DNA from: Corynebacterium tuberculostearicum SK141
GTDB taxonomy: Bacteria; Actinomycetota; Actinomycetes; Mycobacteriales; Mycobacteriaceae
Assembly: GCF_000175635.1 (NCBI RefSeq)
Contig: NZ_ACVP01000023.1
Location: 248,001 to 312,000, forward strand
DNA: 64,000 nucleotides
Direction: 5' to 3'
Shown here: positions 52,308 to 62,700 of the stretch, piece by piece
How the letters are laid out: each line of letters opens with the position of its first letter
How positions within the stretch are numbered: the first letter of the stretch is position 1
The notes under the pieces: model-generated
Database searches by the model: none
What the model was told of the DNA's origin: nothing
What the model saw: the letters and a program-made list of their open reading frames with translations, nothing else
Translations under genes and position numbers: made by a program

Positions 52308-53849
52308 TTAACGGCCCTCCTGGATTTCATCGATAGTGGGAACGGCAATCGGCTCGTCGCCCAAGACGGTTTCAGTATATGCGTTAGTGTCCAAAAGCTG
52401 CTCCGCTGCAGAATCCACGACATCGAGGACGATGCCGGAGAAGATGAACATGCACAACGAACCAAGGATGAGAGCCGCGGATGGGGCCATGAGCTTTTTG
52501 CGGATGACCAATTCATCCGGAACCTTGTCCTCCGGCAGGCCCTTGCCCCAGAAGACCTTGCGCCACACGCGCAGCATGGCCAAGAAGGCAGCGAAGGAAG
52601 CGATGATGATGGCCGCGATAGCAATCCAGGCCCAAGCACCGCCCACGCGGGCAATCTCGAAAACAATCATCAGCTTGCCCCACATTCCAGAGAACGGTGG
52701 GAAGCCCACGACGGAGAATGCACCGGCAGCGAAAATCCACGCGATGATGGGGTCGCGGCGAGCAAGGCCGGAAAGCTTGCTGAGCAAGCCTGTGCCGTAG
52801 GTTTCCTCAATGGCACCAGAAGCCAAAATCAGCGAACCAACGGTCAGCATGTGGTGAATCGTGTACATGATGCCAGCTGCCAGTGCGCGACGTGGGTCAT
52901 CAGAGGTAAACGCAAGCATGACCAAAATGAATGGCATGCCGTTGAGCATCTGGTAGCCGAGGACGCGGCGGATGGAATTTTCCGCTAGGCCACCAAAGGC
53001 GCCGATCATCATGGAGATAATCATGATGACGATGATCAACACATTCCAGCGCTGTTCCAGATCGAATAGCTGCACGTAGAGCCGGTAGAGCATGTAGACG
53101 GCCACTTTGGTGTGTAAGCCGGAAAACAGGCCCATCACCGCGGCGGAGGTCCCTGGGTAGGTGCGTGGCAGCCACGACTGCACGGGGAACACGCCGGCCT
53201 TGGCGGTGATTGCAATGAGGATCAAGCCTGCTGCCACAGTCACCGGCCCATTGCCTGCCGCTGCACCTTTCAGCGCGCCCAGGTTGACCGCACCGGTAAC
53301 CGAATACATATAACCTACGCCAACAACCAACAAGGTGGAGGCGAAAAGGTTAACCAAGACGAAGGCACGGCCGGCTGCCAAGCGCGACCACGTACCAGAC
53401 ATGGTGATAAGGCCGTAGGACGGCAGAAGCATGACCTCAATGAAGACGAAGAAGTTAAAGAGGTCGGCGGTGAGCAATGCACCGCACACACCGGTGATCA
53501 AAATCAGGGTGAGCGAAGGATAGTAGCGAGACTTAGTCTCTCCGCCCACAATGGCAAACCAGTTAGCACCAAACGCGACGATCATCGTAGTAATGATCAT
53601 CAATGCGGAGAAGGCATCCGCCGCAAACGGAATACCCACATTGCCTTGGTAGAGGCCAACGGTATGGGCTACTACCCCATTGTTCATGGTGTAGATGAGC
53701 AGGCCCAAGCCGGCGAAAATGCCTGCTCCCGGGATGATAAGCATGATGGAATCGCGTACCGCACGCCACGGTGCCAGCAGTGCGAAGGCCGCTGCAATCA
53801 GCGGGACCGCTGGAAATAGCGGAAGGAGTTGAGCTACAGCATCAGCCAT
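52308..53849 (-). CDS. mrpD: Mrp antiporter subunit D
   Basis: 513 aa, homologous to the proton-pumping NuoM/NuoN subunits of complex I, with about fourteen membrane helices. Key features: FIEVMLLPSYGLI near residue 135 with the conserved Glu of TM5, TAKAGVFPVQSWLPRTYPGTSAAVMGLFSGLHTKVAVY near 215-252 carrying the channel Lys residues, and NSIRRVLGYQML near 295. It shares one base with mrpC. Confidence 0.95.
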   Translation of the reverse strand: MADAVAQLLPLFPAVPLIAAAFALLAPWRAVRDSIMLIIPGAGIFAGLGLLIYTMNNGVVAHTVGLYQGNVGIPFAADAFSALMIITTMIVAFGANWFAIVGGETKSRYYPSLTLILITGVCGALLTADLFNFFVFIEVMLLPSYGLITMSGTWSRLAAGRAFVLVNLFASTLLVVGVGYMYSVTGAVNLGALKGAAAGNGPVTVAAGLILIAITAKAGVFPVQSWLPRTYPGTSAAVMGLFSGLHTKVAVYMLYRLYVQLFDLEQRWNVLIIVIMIISMMIGAFGGLAENSIRRVLGYQMLNGMPFILVMLAFTSDDPRRALAAGIMYTIHHMLTVGSLILASGAIEETYGTGLLSKLSGLARRDPIIAWIFAAGAFSVVGFPPFSGMWGKLMIVFEIARVGGAWAWIAIAAIIIASFAAFLAMLRVWRKVFWGKGLPEDKVPDELVIRKKLMAPSAALILGSLCMFIFSGIVLDVVDSAAEQLLDTNAYTETVLGDEPIAVPTIDEIQEGR

Positions 53850-54325
53850 TATTTGTCATCCTCCTTCTGTTGATTTGCCCCGCGTTCTGCAACGGGAGTG
53901 TTGTGGTCCACCTGACCGATTCGGTCCAGCTGATTGATGGAATCTTCCAAAATTTGGCGATTTTGGGCGTCTCGACCCAAGGTCGAAAAGGCATGGTCGA
54001 TGGTGTTGTCATCAACCGGCTCCACCACATCGGTGTCGTCGTTCTTGCCCATGGCCGCCATCGTCAACAAGATGGTCGAGGTTGCCATGGAAATAACAAC
54101 GGCGGTCAGCACGAAGGCCTGCGGCAGCGGGTCGGCCATCTGATCGTGCGGAACCTGGGATGGGAAGGACTCTCCGCGGTAGGAATACACGCCCGTAGCC
54201 AGCAGCATCAGGTTGGCACCGTGACCAAAGGCCATCATGCCCAACACGATGCGTACCAAGCCGCGCTGCTGGATGAGGTAGACAGCACTGCCGATGAGCA
54301 AAGCAATAGTCAATGCAAGGATCAT
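53849..54325 (-). CDS. mrpC: Mrp antiporter subunit C
   Basis: 158 aa, homologous to NuoK. Three membrane helices (about 1-20, 25-47, 69-95), with GLVRIVLGMMAFGHGANLMLL as the family motif. The C-terminal 55 residues are a charged cytoplasmic tail absent from NuoK. It overlaps both mrpA and mrpD by one base (TGATG-type junctions). Confidence 0.94.
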   Translation of the reverse strand: MILALTIALLIGSAVYLIQQRGLVRIVLGMMAFGHGANLMLLATGVYSYRGESFPSQVPHDQMADPLPQAFVLTAVVISMATSTILLTMAAMGKNDDTDVVEPVDDNTIDHAFSTLGRDAQNRQILEDSINQLDRIGQVDHNTPVAERGANQQKEDDK

Positions 54326-57303
54326 TACTTCTCCCCTCCCCGGTTAGCCGCGGAGCGCTTATTCTTCCTCTTCGTCTTTGCTTCCGAAGGCGTCAGCAAG
54401 GCCAGCGGATCGGTCGAAGGGTTGATCGGGTCTGGGTACGGATCGTCGACATCCTCGAGCGAAATGCGTGGAGTCGTCGGCAGCGCGGAATCATCATCAT
54501 GAACCCATGGCAAGAAGTCGCGCTCCGTGCCTGGGCGCAGGTAGCCGCCCAATGCGTTAATCGCCATGGTCAACATACCCAGCACCGCTAGGTAGATGCC
54601 CAAGTCGAAGATGAGCGAGGTGGTCCAGTGTTGGCCAAAGGCTTCGGCATGGATTGCAGCTAGGAAGCCACCATTTCCAAAGCCGTGGTGCAGGTAGCCC
54701 ACAAAGCCGGCGATCAAGGCGGTGATGATGCCGATACCGGTCAGGTGAATCGGAGTCATGCGGCCGAAGACGATTTCATCGGAGCCACGGGACAGATAGA
54801 TAAGTCCGATTGCGGCACCCATGATCAGTGCTGCGGGGAAGCCACCGCCGGAGGCATTGTGCCCGCGGAAGAAAACGATGACGGACATAATGACCAACAG
54901 CGGGATAACCACGTGCACGCCCTTGCGCAATGGCACGGAGTTCAGCTGGGACTGGCCAAACGGCGCTGGGCGTGTACCCGACTTGAACGGGAATCGCGGC
55001 AACGTCGTGGTGATGGCTGCAATAACCACCGCAGCCATGCCCAGTACGGAAAGCTCGCCCAAGGTATCGAGTGCACGGAACTCCACGATGATAGTAGCGA
55101 CAACGTTGTCGCCGCCGGTGATGTCCGGAGCATTGTCCAGGTACCACATGGCCAAATCGGAGCGCTCGTGTCGACCCATGAGTCCCCACACGCCCAGGAA
55201 CGCAGCCACGCCGGCCAAGACCGCAATGACGATGGAGCCGGTCTTGCGGGATTTGTTCTTCACCGGATGGAAGGTTTCTGGCAGGTAGCGCAGCACCATC
55301 ATCATGACGATGACGGACAGGGCCTCCACCATAAACTGGGTCAGCGCCACGTCAGGTGCGCCCAGCAGGAACATCTGCAGGGTCACGCCCGAGCCGGCAA
55401 TGCCAATCATGATGGCACCGGTCAAACGATTCTGGGTGCGAACCAATCCAAACATCGCCAGAGCGATGATGCCCAGTGGCAGCAGGTCCCATGGGTTATC
55501 CAGACCATCTACCCGTGGTTGCAGCGCTACCCCGTCGACGCCATCGCGGATGAGGGTGGTGGCAGCCAGCACGATGATCAAAATGACAATCGGCAGCATG
55601 TGGCGGGACGGATTATGCGAGTCGGACATCTTGCCCAAGACGCGCCCCAACTGGGAGCAGCCCTTCATCAAGGAGTACAGCAAATCATTGCCGCTGCGCG
55701 GCATGAACTCGTGAGCTTCAAAGCTTTCCCACATCTTCTTGCGGGCAAAGATGCCAGCAATACCGAGGATGAGGACCACTAGCGAGATAAGGAAAGGAAC
55801 GTTGAGCCCGTGCCAGAGGGCAAGGTGCGAATGATGCTCCAATCCCACGGCAGCCACTGCATCATCGATCGGGGCGTCAAAGAGCCCGAGCACAAATACC
55901 AGCGGCAGAGACATAAAGCCCGGCAAAGCTGCAGGTAGCCACAGCGACACTGGTGCTTCATGGACATCTCCCATGTCGCGAGGTCCGTCAAAGAAGGCGC
56001 CGAAGACAATCTTTGCGGAGTAAGTAAAGGTAAAGAAAGCACCAATGCCGGCAACGATGAGCAGGATTACCTGGCCCGCACCGCCAATCGGGGCGTCTTC
56101 AAACGCGGTGAGCATTCCTTCCTTGGACACAAAGCCCAAAAGCGGTGGCACCGCAGCCATCGAGGCTGCACCGATTACTACGGAACCGAAGGTCCACGGC
56201 ATCTTATTCCACAGCGGTCCAAGGCGGCGAATATCGCGCGACCCAGCCTCGTGGTCGATGACGCCAATGAGCATGAACAGCGAGGACTTAAACAGCGCGT
56301 GCGCCAGAGTATGGACCAACGCTGCGGCGATAGCGAACGGGGTACCCACGCCAATGGTGGCAACAATCCAGCCCAGATGGGAGACGGTGGAATAGGCCGT
56401 TAGCTTCTTCAGATCCGTCTTCTGCACTGCAAATACCGCGGACATGACCGCGGTGCCCATGCCTACGACGATGAGCAACCAATTCCACACCGCCACATCG
56501 TGGAAGATGGTGGAAAAACGAATAAGCAGGTACACACCGGCCTTGACCACCGCTGCCGCGTGAAGGAAAGCCGATACCGGCGTGGCGGCGGCCATAGCCT
56601 CTGGCAACCAGAAATGGAATGGGAACTGCGCCGCCTTAGTAAAGGCGGACGCCGCAATCAACACGGCTACGGCTGCCGTTACCCCTGGGCGTTCCGTCCA
56701 TACAGGGGACGCCAAGATCTCAGAAACGGTAGTCGTTCCGGTCACCGTCGCGGCAATACCCAAGCCGGTCAGCAGGGTCAATCCACCAATAAAGGTCAGG
56801 ATCAGTGTGCGCTGCGAACCAGCCTCGCCGCCTGAACCGGAGCGAGCGATCAACATAAACGAAGCCAAGGAGACTAGCTCCCAAGCAAGGAACAAAACCA
56901 CCACATCGTTGGCCAGAACCAGCAACAAGATGGACAGCGTGAACGCTGTCATCAAGGTATAAAAGCTGGTATTGCCCTCATTCTTGGGCAGATAGGCCGC
57001 CGAATACGTGAAAACGACGGCGCCAATGACCAGCGCCAACATAGCGAAGAAGATGCTCAACGCGTCCCCGCGGAGAGCAAAACTTACGTCGACGCCCGGT
57101 GCGATGAAATCACGCACCCAAGTGGCGTGGAAACTTAATTCCTCCCCGGCTGCAATGGCAGGAAATTCCTTGGCGATAAGGACCGCTGCAATAAGAAAAA
57201 GGCCAGCTAGCGGATAGCCTGCCTTTCGGTCAATAACCTTTACGGTTACCGGTGCCAAGATCACTGCCAGCGCCGCGAGGAGGACTGCATAAAGTAGCGT
57301 CAC
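54325..57303 (-). CDS. mrpA: Mrp antiporter subunit A with fused subunit B
   Basis: 992 aa, the largest subunit of the multisubunit Na+/H+ antiporter. Residues 1-500 are NuoL-like (KAAQFPFHFWLPEAMAAATPVSAFLHAAAVVKAGVYLL near 220-257 contains the key Lys), the middle is the MrpA-specific region, and the last third carries an MrpB domain (GHNASGGGFPAALIMGAAIGLIYLS near 820-845). Thus subunit B is fused at the C-terminus, which is typical of actinobacteria. The operon A-C-D-E-F-G is complete. It likely drives Na+ and possibly K+ export for salt and alkaline pH tolerance. Confidence 0.95.
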   Translation of the reverse strand: MTLLYAVLLAALAVILAPVTVKVIDRKAGYPLAGLFLIAAVLIAKEFPAIAAGEELSFHATWVRDFIAPGVDVSFALRGDALSIFFAMLALVIGAVVFTYSAAYLPKNEGNTSFYTLMTAFTLSILLLVLANDVVVLFLAWELVSLASFMLIARSGSGGEAGSQRTLILTFIGGLTLLTGLGIAATVTGTTTVSEILASPVWTERPGVTAAVAVLIAASAFTKAAQFPFHFWLPEAMAAATPVSAFLHAAAVVKAGVYLLIRFSTIFHDVAVWNWLLIVVGMGTAVMSAVFAVQKTDLKKLTAYSTVSHLGWIVATIGVGTPFAIAAALVHTLAHALFKSSLFMLIGVIDHEAGSRDIRRLGPLWNKMPWTFGSVVIGAASMAAVPPLLGFVSKEGMLTAFEDAPIGGAGQVILLIVAGIGAFFTFTYSAKIVFGAFFDGPRDMGDVHEAPVSLWLPAALPGFMSLPLVFVLGLFDAPIDDAVAAVGLEHHSHLALWHGLNVPFLISLVVLILGIAGIFARKKMWESFEAHEFMPRSGNDLLYSLMKGCSQLGRVLGKMSDSHNPSRHMLPIVILIIVLAATTLIRDGVDGVALQPRVDGLDNPWDLLPLGIIALAMFGLVRTQNRLTGAIMIGIAGSGVTLQMFLLGAPDVALTQFMVEALSVIVMMMVLRYLPETFHPVKNKSRKTGSIVIAVLAGVAAFLGVWGLMGRHERSDLAMWYLDNAPDITGGDNVVATIIVEFRALDTLGELSVLGMAAVVIAAITTTLPRFPFKSGTRPAPFGQSQLNSVPLRKGVHVVIPLLVIMSVIVFFRGHNASGGGFPAALIMGAAIGLIYLSRGSDEIVFGRMTPIHLTGIGIITALIAGFVGYLHHGFGNGGFLAAIHAEAFGQHWTTSLIFDLGIYLAVLGMLTMAINALGGYLRPGTERDFLPWVHDDDSALPTTPRISLEDVDDPYPDPINPSTDPLALLTPSEAKTKRKNKRSAANRGGEK

Positions 57304-57334
57304 GAAATACTTGCCTCACGAACCTTGGTCTAGG

Positions 57335-57357
57335 TTTAATGCGAATTTCGCATTAAA
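57335..57357. promoter_or_regulatory. Palindromic operator candidate upstream of mrpA
   Basis: Perfect palindrome with 11-bp arms TTTAATGCGAA separated by a single T. Its centre is 43 nt upstream of the mrpA ATG, in the promoter zone of the operon. This size and symmetry fit a dimeric TetR, GntR or ArsR-type repressor. No regulator gene is nearby. Confidence 0.55.
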
Positions 57358-57606
57358 TACAGCCCTTTCAGGCTACCATTCCCGCCAAGGTCAAACCACA
57401 TTGCAGCATCCCCCTACGCTTCATAAAAGACAAGCACAACCGCCACAATTACGCTCGCAGGCAGAGAATTCACAGGCGCTCAGCAGGATTTTTTCCCGCG
57501 CCAAATGCATAGGCCTTTTTGCATAGTCTGCGAACTGACAGCGAGATGAGAGCGAAAAGAATTCGCGAGATTGCTGCACGCTATAACTCTCCCATGAAAA
57601 CGAAGG

Positions 57607-57660
57607 ACTCCCCCAGCACACCGTGGTGCACGTACGTGGCACCCGATATGCAGGGGGAGT
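57607..57660 (-). terminator. Terminator of ftsY
   Basis: Outer arms ACTCCCCC / GGGGGAGT enclose a second inner symmetry around CACGTACGTG (57629-57638). On the minus strand CCTTCGTTTTC follows. It lies 16 nt past the ftsY stop. Confidence 0.75.
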
Positions 57661-57675
57661 TAGAAAGGTTAGCTG

Positions 57676-59655
57676 CTACTTCTCACCCAACAGGGCGTCG
57701 ACGAAGCCTTCAACTTCGAATGGCGCGAGATCATCGGCGCCTTCGCCCAAGCCCACAAGCTTGACTGGAACACCCAATTCTTCTTGTACTTGGAAGACGA
57801 TGCCGCCCTTGGCAGTACCATCCAGCTTGGTAAGAACCACACCGGTAATATCTACTACCTCGCGGAAAATACGCGCCTGAGTAAGGCCGTTCTGCCCCAC
57901 CGTGGCATCCAATACCAGCAGGACCTCGTCCACATCGGTCTTCTTCTCCACCACGCGCTTGACCTTGCCCAGCTGGTCCATCAAGTCCGTGGAGGTGTGG
58001 AGGCGGCCTGCGGTGTCGACCAAGACCACATCTACTTGCTGTTCCACGCCGGTTGCTACCGCGTCGAAGGCTACCGATGCTGGGTCAGCGCCTTCCTTGC
58101 CGCGCACGGTATCGGCGCCAACGCGGCGACCCCACGTCTCAAGCTGATCAGCGGCCGCAGCACGGAAAGTATCGGCCGCACCCAAAAGGACCTTGTGGCC
58201 CATGGCTACCAGCACGCGAGCAAGCTTGCCGGTGGTTGTGGTTTTACCGGTGCCATTGACACCGACGACCATCACGATGGCCGGCTTGCCCTCATTCGGC
58301 ATGGCCTTAATGGAGCGATCCATCTCTGGGTGGCCTGCTTCAATCAGGCATTCGCGCAGCATGGCACGTGCCTCATCCTCGCTGGAGACGCCGCGCTCTG
58401 CAATCTTCTCGCGCAGGGAATCGGTCACCTTCATCGTGGACTTGGTGCCCAAATCCGCCATGATGAGCGTGTCTTCGACTTCCTCCCAGGCGTCTTCATC
58501 CAGATCGCCTGCGGACAAAATTCCCATGAGCCCTTGGCCGATGGCATTTTGCGAGCGCGAAAGGCGCCCGCGCAAACGGCCAAGACGCCCACCGGCGGGT
58601 GCGATATCATCCTGCGGAGCTGGCGCTGGAGCAGGTTCGCCCTCTGGAGCCTCGGTCTGTTCCTTGGCAGCTTCGGCTGCACCGGTTTGCGCCTCGGCAG
58701 CAGCTGCGGCCTCTTCGGCCTCCTCGCGGTCGTCCACCCGCTCCTCGATGTCTTCCGCATCATTGTCTTCAACAACCTCGTCGAAGACTGGGGACTCCTC
58801 TTCTACCTCGGCATTCTCCACGGAGACAACGTCTTCTGGATCTTCTGCCTTTTCGGCAGCTGCCGGCTCTTCTGCCTTGGGTGCAGCTTCTGGCTGCTCA
58901 GCCTTTTCTGGGGCACGGTCCGCGTGCGATTCTTCGCTTTCCGACGCCCCAGCTGCCGCACCCGCTACGCCTGCCGCGCCAGCAGCAGCCGCCGCCGCAG
59001 CGCCAGCTCCCTTGGACTGGGATTTGTCTGCCTTATCAGCGGAAGATTCTGCCGCTTGCTTCTTCTCCTCCGCTGGCGCTTGGGCCTGGGCCTGCTTAGA
59101 AGGCTCTGCCGGCTTGTCGGTCTTCGCCGGCTTCTCCTGCTGAGGTGCCGGTTTGGTTTCTGGTCCCTCTGCCACAGACTTGTCTGCCACAGACTTGTCG
59201 GCTACGGGCTTGTTTGCCGCGGCATCAGTCGTGGGCTGAGCAGACTGTGGCTTATCAGCCTGCGGCTTAGCCTGTGCCTGCGACTTTTCCTTAGACTGTG
59301 AGGTCTTGCCGCTGAGCTGCTCGTTGGCGATGGCGGTAGCATTCGGCTCTGCCTTAGCGGCCTGCTGCGACTGAGCGTGTTTTTCTGGGGCAGGCTTGTT
59401 CGCGCCGGGTTTGTCCGCCTGAACCGGGGCTTTCTGCGCTTCCTTAGCGCCGCCAGCAGGAGCGAAGTTAAAGCCGGACTTGGCTTGATAGTTGCCGGAC
59501 TTTTGCTCCTGGGTCAGCTGCTTCGGTTCTTCCTCAGCAGGCTTATCAAAGGACACCTTCTTGGCGTCGCCGCGCTTTTTGCCGATTACTACGAAAAGAA
59601 TAATCAGCACGATGACGACGATCGCAATGCCGATCCATAACCATAAAGAATTCAT
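57676..59655 (-). CDS. ftsY: Signal recognition particle receptor FtsY
   Basis: 659 aa. It starts with a membrane helix (SLWLWIGIAIVVIVLIILFV, residues 3-22) and a KKRG stop-transfer signal, a feature of actinobacterial FtsY. Residues 30-360 form a long low-complexity A domain rich in Ala, Gln, Glu, Lys and Pro, including a run of KSVADKSVA repeats near 160. The NG domain starts near 365: G1 GVNGTGKTTTTGK near 464, DTFRAAAADQLETW near 496, G3 DTAGRLHTSTDL near 545 and G4 TKLDGTAKGG near 607. It is the membrane partner of Ffh and lies downstream of smc. Confidence 0.96.
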   Translation of the reverse strand: MNSLWLWIGIAIVVIVLIILFVVIGKKRGDAKKVSFDKPAEEEPKQLTQEQKSGNYQAKSGFNFAPAGGAKEAQKAPVQADKPGANKPAPEKHAQSQQAAKAEPNATAIANEQLSGKTSQSKEKSQAQAKPQADKPQSAQPTTDAAANKPVADKSVADKSVAEGPETKPAPQQEKPAKTDKPAEPSKQAQAQAPAEEKKQAAESSADKADKSQSKGAGAAAAAAAGAAGVAGAAAGASESEESHADRAPEKAEQPEAAPKAEEPAAAEKAEDPEDVVSVENAEVEEESPVFDEVVEDNDAEDIEERVDDREEAEEAAAAAEAQTGAAEAAKEQTEAPEGEPAPAPAPQDDIAPAGGRLGRLRGRLSRSQNAIGQGLMGILSAGDLDEDAWEEVEDTLIMADLGTKSTMKVTDSLREKIAERGVSSEDEARAMLRECLIEAGHPEMDRSIKAMPNEGKPAIVMVVGVNGTGKTTTTGKLARVLVAMGHKVLLGAADTFRAAAADQLETWGRRVGADTVRGKEGADPASVAFDAVATGVEQQVDVVLVDTAGRLHTSTDLMDQLGKVKRVVEKKTDVDEVLLVLDATVGQNGLTQARIFREVVDITGVVLTKLDGTAKGGIVFQVQEELGVPVKLVGLGEGADDLAPFEVEGFVDALLGEK

Positions 59656-59744
59656 GCCTCTATAGTGCCAGTCTTCTCAGCTCGCGGCACGCCAAACCCC
59701 CTCCTATAGCGGAAGGAATTCTGCGGGAAGTCGACGAGCCCAGG

Positions 59745-62700
59745 CTACTTCCCCGCCTCCTCACCACGGGGAGCATCTACGCCCAAGCGAGTGGCATCCT
59801 CGCTGGCTTGCTCCGTTCCAGGGGCGCTGCCTGCGGGATTCATGCGCTGCGAAATCACGCGAGTAACACCATCGCCGCGCATGGTTACGCCATAGAGGAC
59901 GTTGGCGACATCCATCGTCGGCTTTTGGTGCGTAATCACGATTAGCTGCGAGTCTTTCCGCAGCTCCTCAAAGAGGGCAATGAGGCGGCGCAGGTTGACG
60001 TCATCAAGCGCTGCCTCAACCTCGTCCATGACATAGAACGGGCTGGGGCGGGCGCGGAAGATGGTTACCAGCATCGCAAGCGCAGTAAGTGACTTCTCGC
60101 CACCAGATAGCAAGGACAGGCGCTTGACTTTCTTGCCCGGTGGGCGCGCTTCCACCTCGATGCCGGTGGTGAGCATGTCCTCCGGCTCGGTGAGGATAAG
60201 GCGCCCCTCTCCACCGGGGAAAAGGGTCTGGAAAACCTTTGGAAATTCTGCCTCGACGTCGTGCCACGCATCGGTAAAAAGCTGCAAGATCTGCGCGTCT
60301 ACGTCTTCGATAACACCCGCAAGATCCTTGCGGGCCTGGATGACATCCTCCAACTGAGTAGAAAGGAAGGAATAGCGCTCTTCCAAAGCCTTGTATTCTT
60401 CCAGCGCGAGCGGATTGACCTTGCCTAGTGAATTGAGGTCCTTTTCTGCTTGCTTCAAGCGCGCATTTTCCGCCCCGCGGTCGAAATCTTCGCCTGGAGT
60501 GTAGTCCTGCAAGAGATCCGAAATCGCAATGCCCAGCTGTTCCACAATCTTGGCCTCTGCTTCGTCTACACGCACCTGCGCCTGGGAGCGAGCAATTTCG
60601 GAGTCATGGGCGCGGTTGCTCAGCCGGTCCAGCTGCTGCCGCGCGGCCGATACGTGTTGCTTGACCTGCTGCAGCTGTGAGTTTAGGGAGGTGCGCTGCG
60701 CAAAGTAGTCATCGCGCTCAGAGGTCGCGCGCTCAAGCAGCTGCGCGGCGCGGGCGGCCAGATCGCGGGAATGCTTGGCTACCGCACCGGCCAATTCTCC
60801 CTGGGCTTTGCGCCGCGCCATGGCTTGCTCATGGCGGGCCTTGGCTTGGCGTTCATGCTGCGCTTGGCGACGCAATGCCTCCCCCTTCCCCGCTACCTGA
60901 CCCACGTGGTCTTGGGCCGAGCGGGCTGCCACCTGCGCCTCCATTTCCATGGACTTGACCTGCTCTAGTGCTGCAGAGGCCTCGTCGCGCTCTGCCGAAG
61001 AAGGCTCGTCGGGTTGCTCGTCCGCATCGACGCGGGCGAGCCTATCGCGGGCGTCGGCAAGCTGCGTGCGGGCCTCGGTCAGCTTGACCTCGATCTCGGT
61101 CGCGCGCGCCGCGGCCTTCTCGTGCTCGTTCTTATTGGCCTCGTACTGCTTGAGCAGACGCTGGTGATCGCGCTTCCACGCATCAACTTCGGTATCGTGC
61201 TCGCGCAAGGCAGCCTTCGCCGAGGCTGCAGTCACGCGGGCATCCTCCGCCGCGATCTTCGCGCCCTCGAGCGTGCCGGATAGTTCTTCCAGCTCCTGCG
61301 TGGCGGATTCCAGCTGCTCCTCTGCCTCCGCGATGCGGGCGGAAACCTCGACCGTGGATGAGGCACCAGTGCCCACTTCTACCCAACCTTCACCCAGCAC
61401 CACGCCGGATTCGGTGACGGCACGCAGGCGCGGATCCTCTGCCACCAGCTTTTTCGCCTCCGCGACATCGGAGACGAGCACGACATCCGCAAGGAGGCGG
61501 TGCAGCGCAGCGGATACCTCGGGGACCACCGCAATATGGTCGAGCAACCACGAGGTGCCTGCGGGCAAAGTCGCATCCACGCGCCAGGAAGAGGAGGGGG
61601 CGGCCACGGAGACGTCGATAAGCGCGGAGCGCGTGCCCTTTTCCAAGTCTGCAATCAGCTGGGCAGAAATCTCGCCGGCCTGGGCCTCTGCAAAAGCACC
61701 CAACGCGGCAGCTACCGCGGTCTCGTACTTGGTGGTAATGAACTCCGCCAACGGTTGGAAATGCTCGCCTACCTCAATCTTTTCCGGCGCGGTCTGGGCC
61801 AAGGTATCGATGCGGGAACGCAGGGTATAGACAGCGCGCTCACGCTCGCGTTGCTCGTCGCGAAGCTGCTCCAAACGCTTATCGGCCGCACCCGATTCAC
61901 TGGCCGCCCGCACATGGGCTTCCTCGAGCGGCTCGCGCTCGCCGGCCAAAGACTGCAGCTTATCCGCCACCTCATCGGCTTCCGCCTGGGCGGCTTGGGT
62001 GCGCTGCTTGGTAGAAGTCAGGGTCTCCTCTTGGCGCGCCAGCTCCTCTTCGGCCGAAGTAACCTGGCCTGCCGCCTTTTCCTCTGCGGCGATGAGGCGG
62101 ACGACGCCCTCGCGCCTATCCGCAATGGCACGCAGCTGCGCCATGTGTTCGCGCTCCGCGGCCTCGAATGCCTCACGGCGCTCTGCTACCTCTTCGCGGA
62201 TAGCCTCCAGGCGTTCCGCAGCCTCCTCCGCTGCGGCGAGAAGCTCTGCATGTTCTTCGTCCGCGCGGGCAGCCCGTGCCTCTAGGTCATCCGGATCCTG
62301 GCCAGAATAGGCCAACTGTGCGCCGGCATTGGCCGCTCGTTCCTCCGCGATACGCAGGGTCGCGGAAATGCGCTCGGAAAGTGTGGACAGATCGAACCAC
62401 AGTTTTTGGGCAGCATCCGCCTTGGGGTTTACCTCCTCTAGCTGGGCTTCCACTTCTAGCTGCGAACCTGTTGCTTCTTCCAGCTGCGCGGTAACTTCTT
62501 CTACCTGCTCGGCTAAGACCTCTGCCGCGCGCTCGGCCTCCTGGAACTTGCTGCGCAGGCGCACCACCCTATCTCCTGCCAGCCGCAGGCGGGCGTCGCG
62601 CAGATCAGCCTGCACAGTGGCGGCGCGCTGCGCGGCCTCAGCCTGGCGGGCCAAAGGCTTGAGCTGTTTGCCCAACTCATCAGTAAGGTCCTGCAGGCGA

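Larger units (their letters stand above)
57304..57675. other. Intergenic region between ftsY and mrpA
   Basis: 372 nt without a supported gene. It holds the mrpA promoter with its palindrome at 57335-57357 and the ftsY terminator at 57607-57660. The middle, 57380-57600, is AT-richer and shows nothing further that I can identify; the short open frames there lack ribosome binding sites. Confidence 0.6.

Noticed and set aside
57519..57764. Short plus-strand open frame between mrpA and ftsY
   Set aside because: No ribosome binding site, overlaps the ftsY terminator and the ftsY 3' end, and its composition is not protein-like.
57784..59301. Plus-strand open frame of 505 codons antisense to ftsY
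   Set aside because: Arises from the Ala/Glu-rich low-complexity part of ftsY read backwards, giving Leu/Arg/Cys-rich sequence with no membrane topology or homology.
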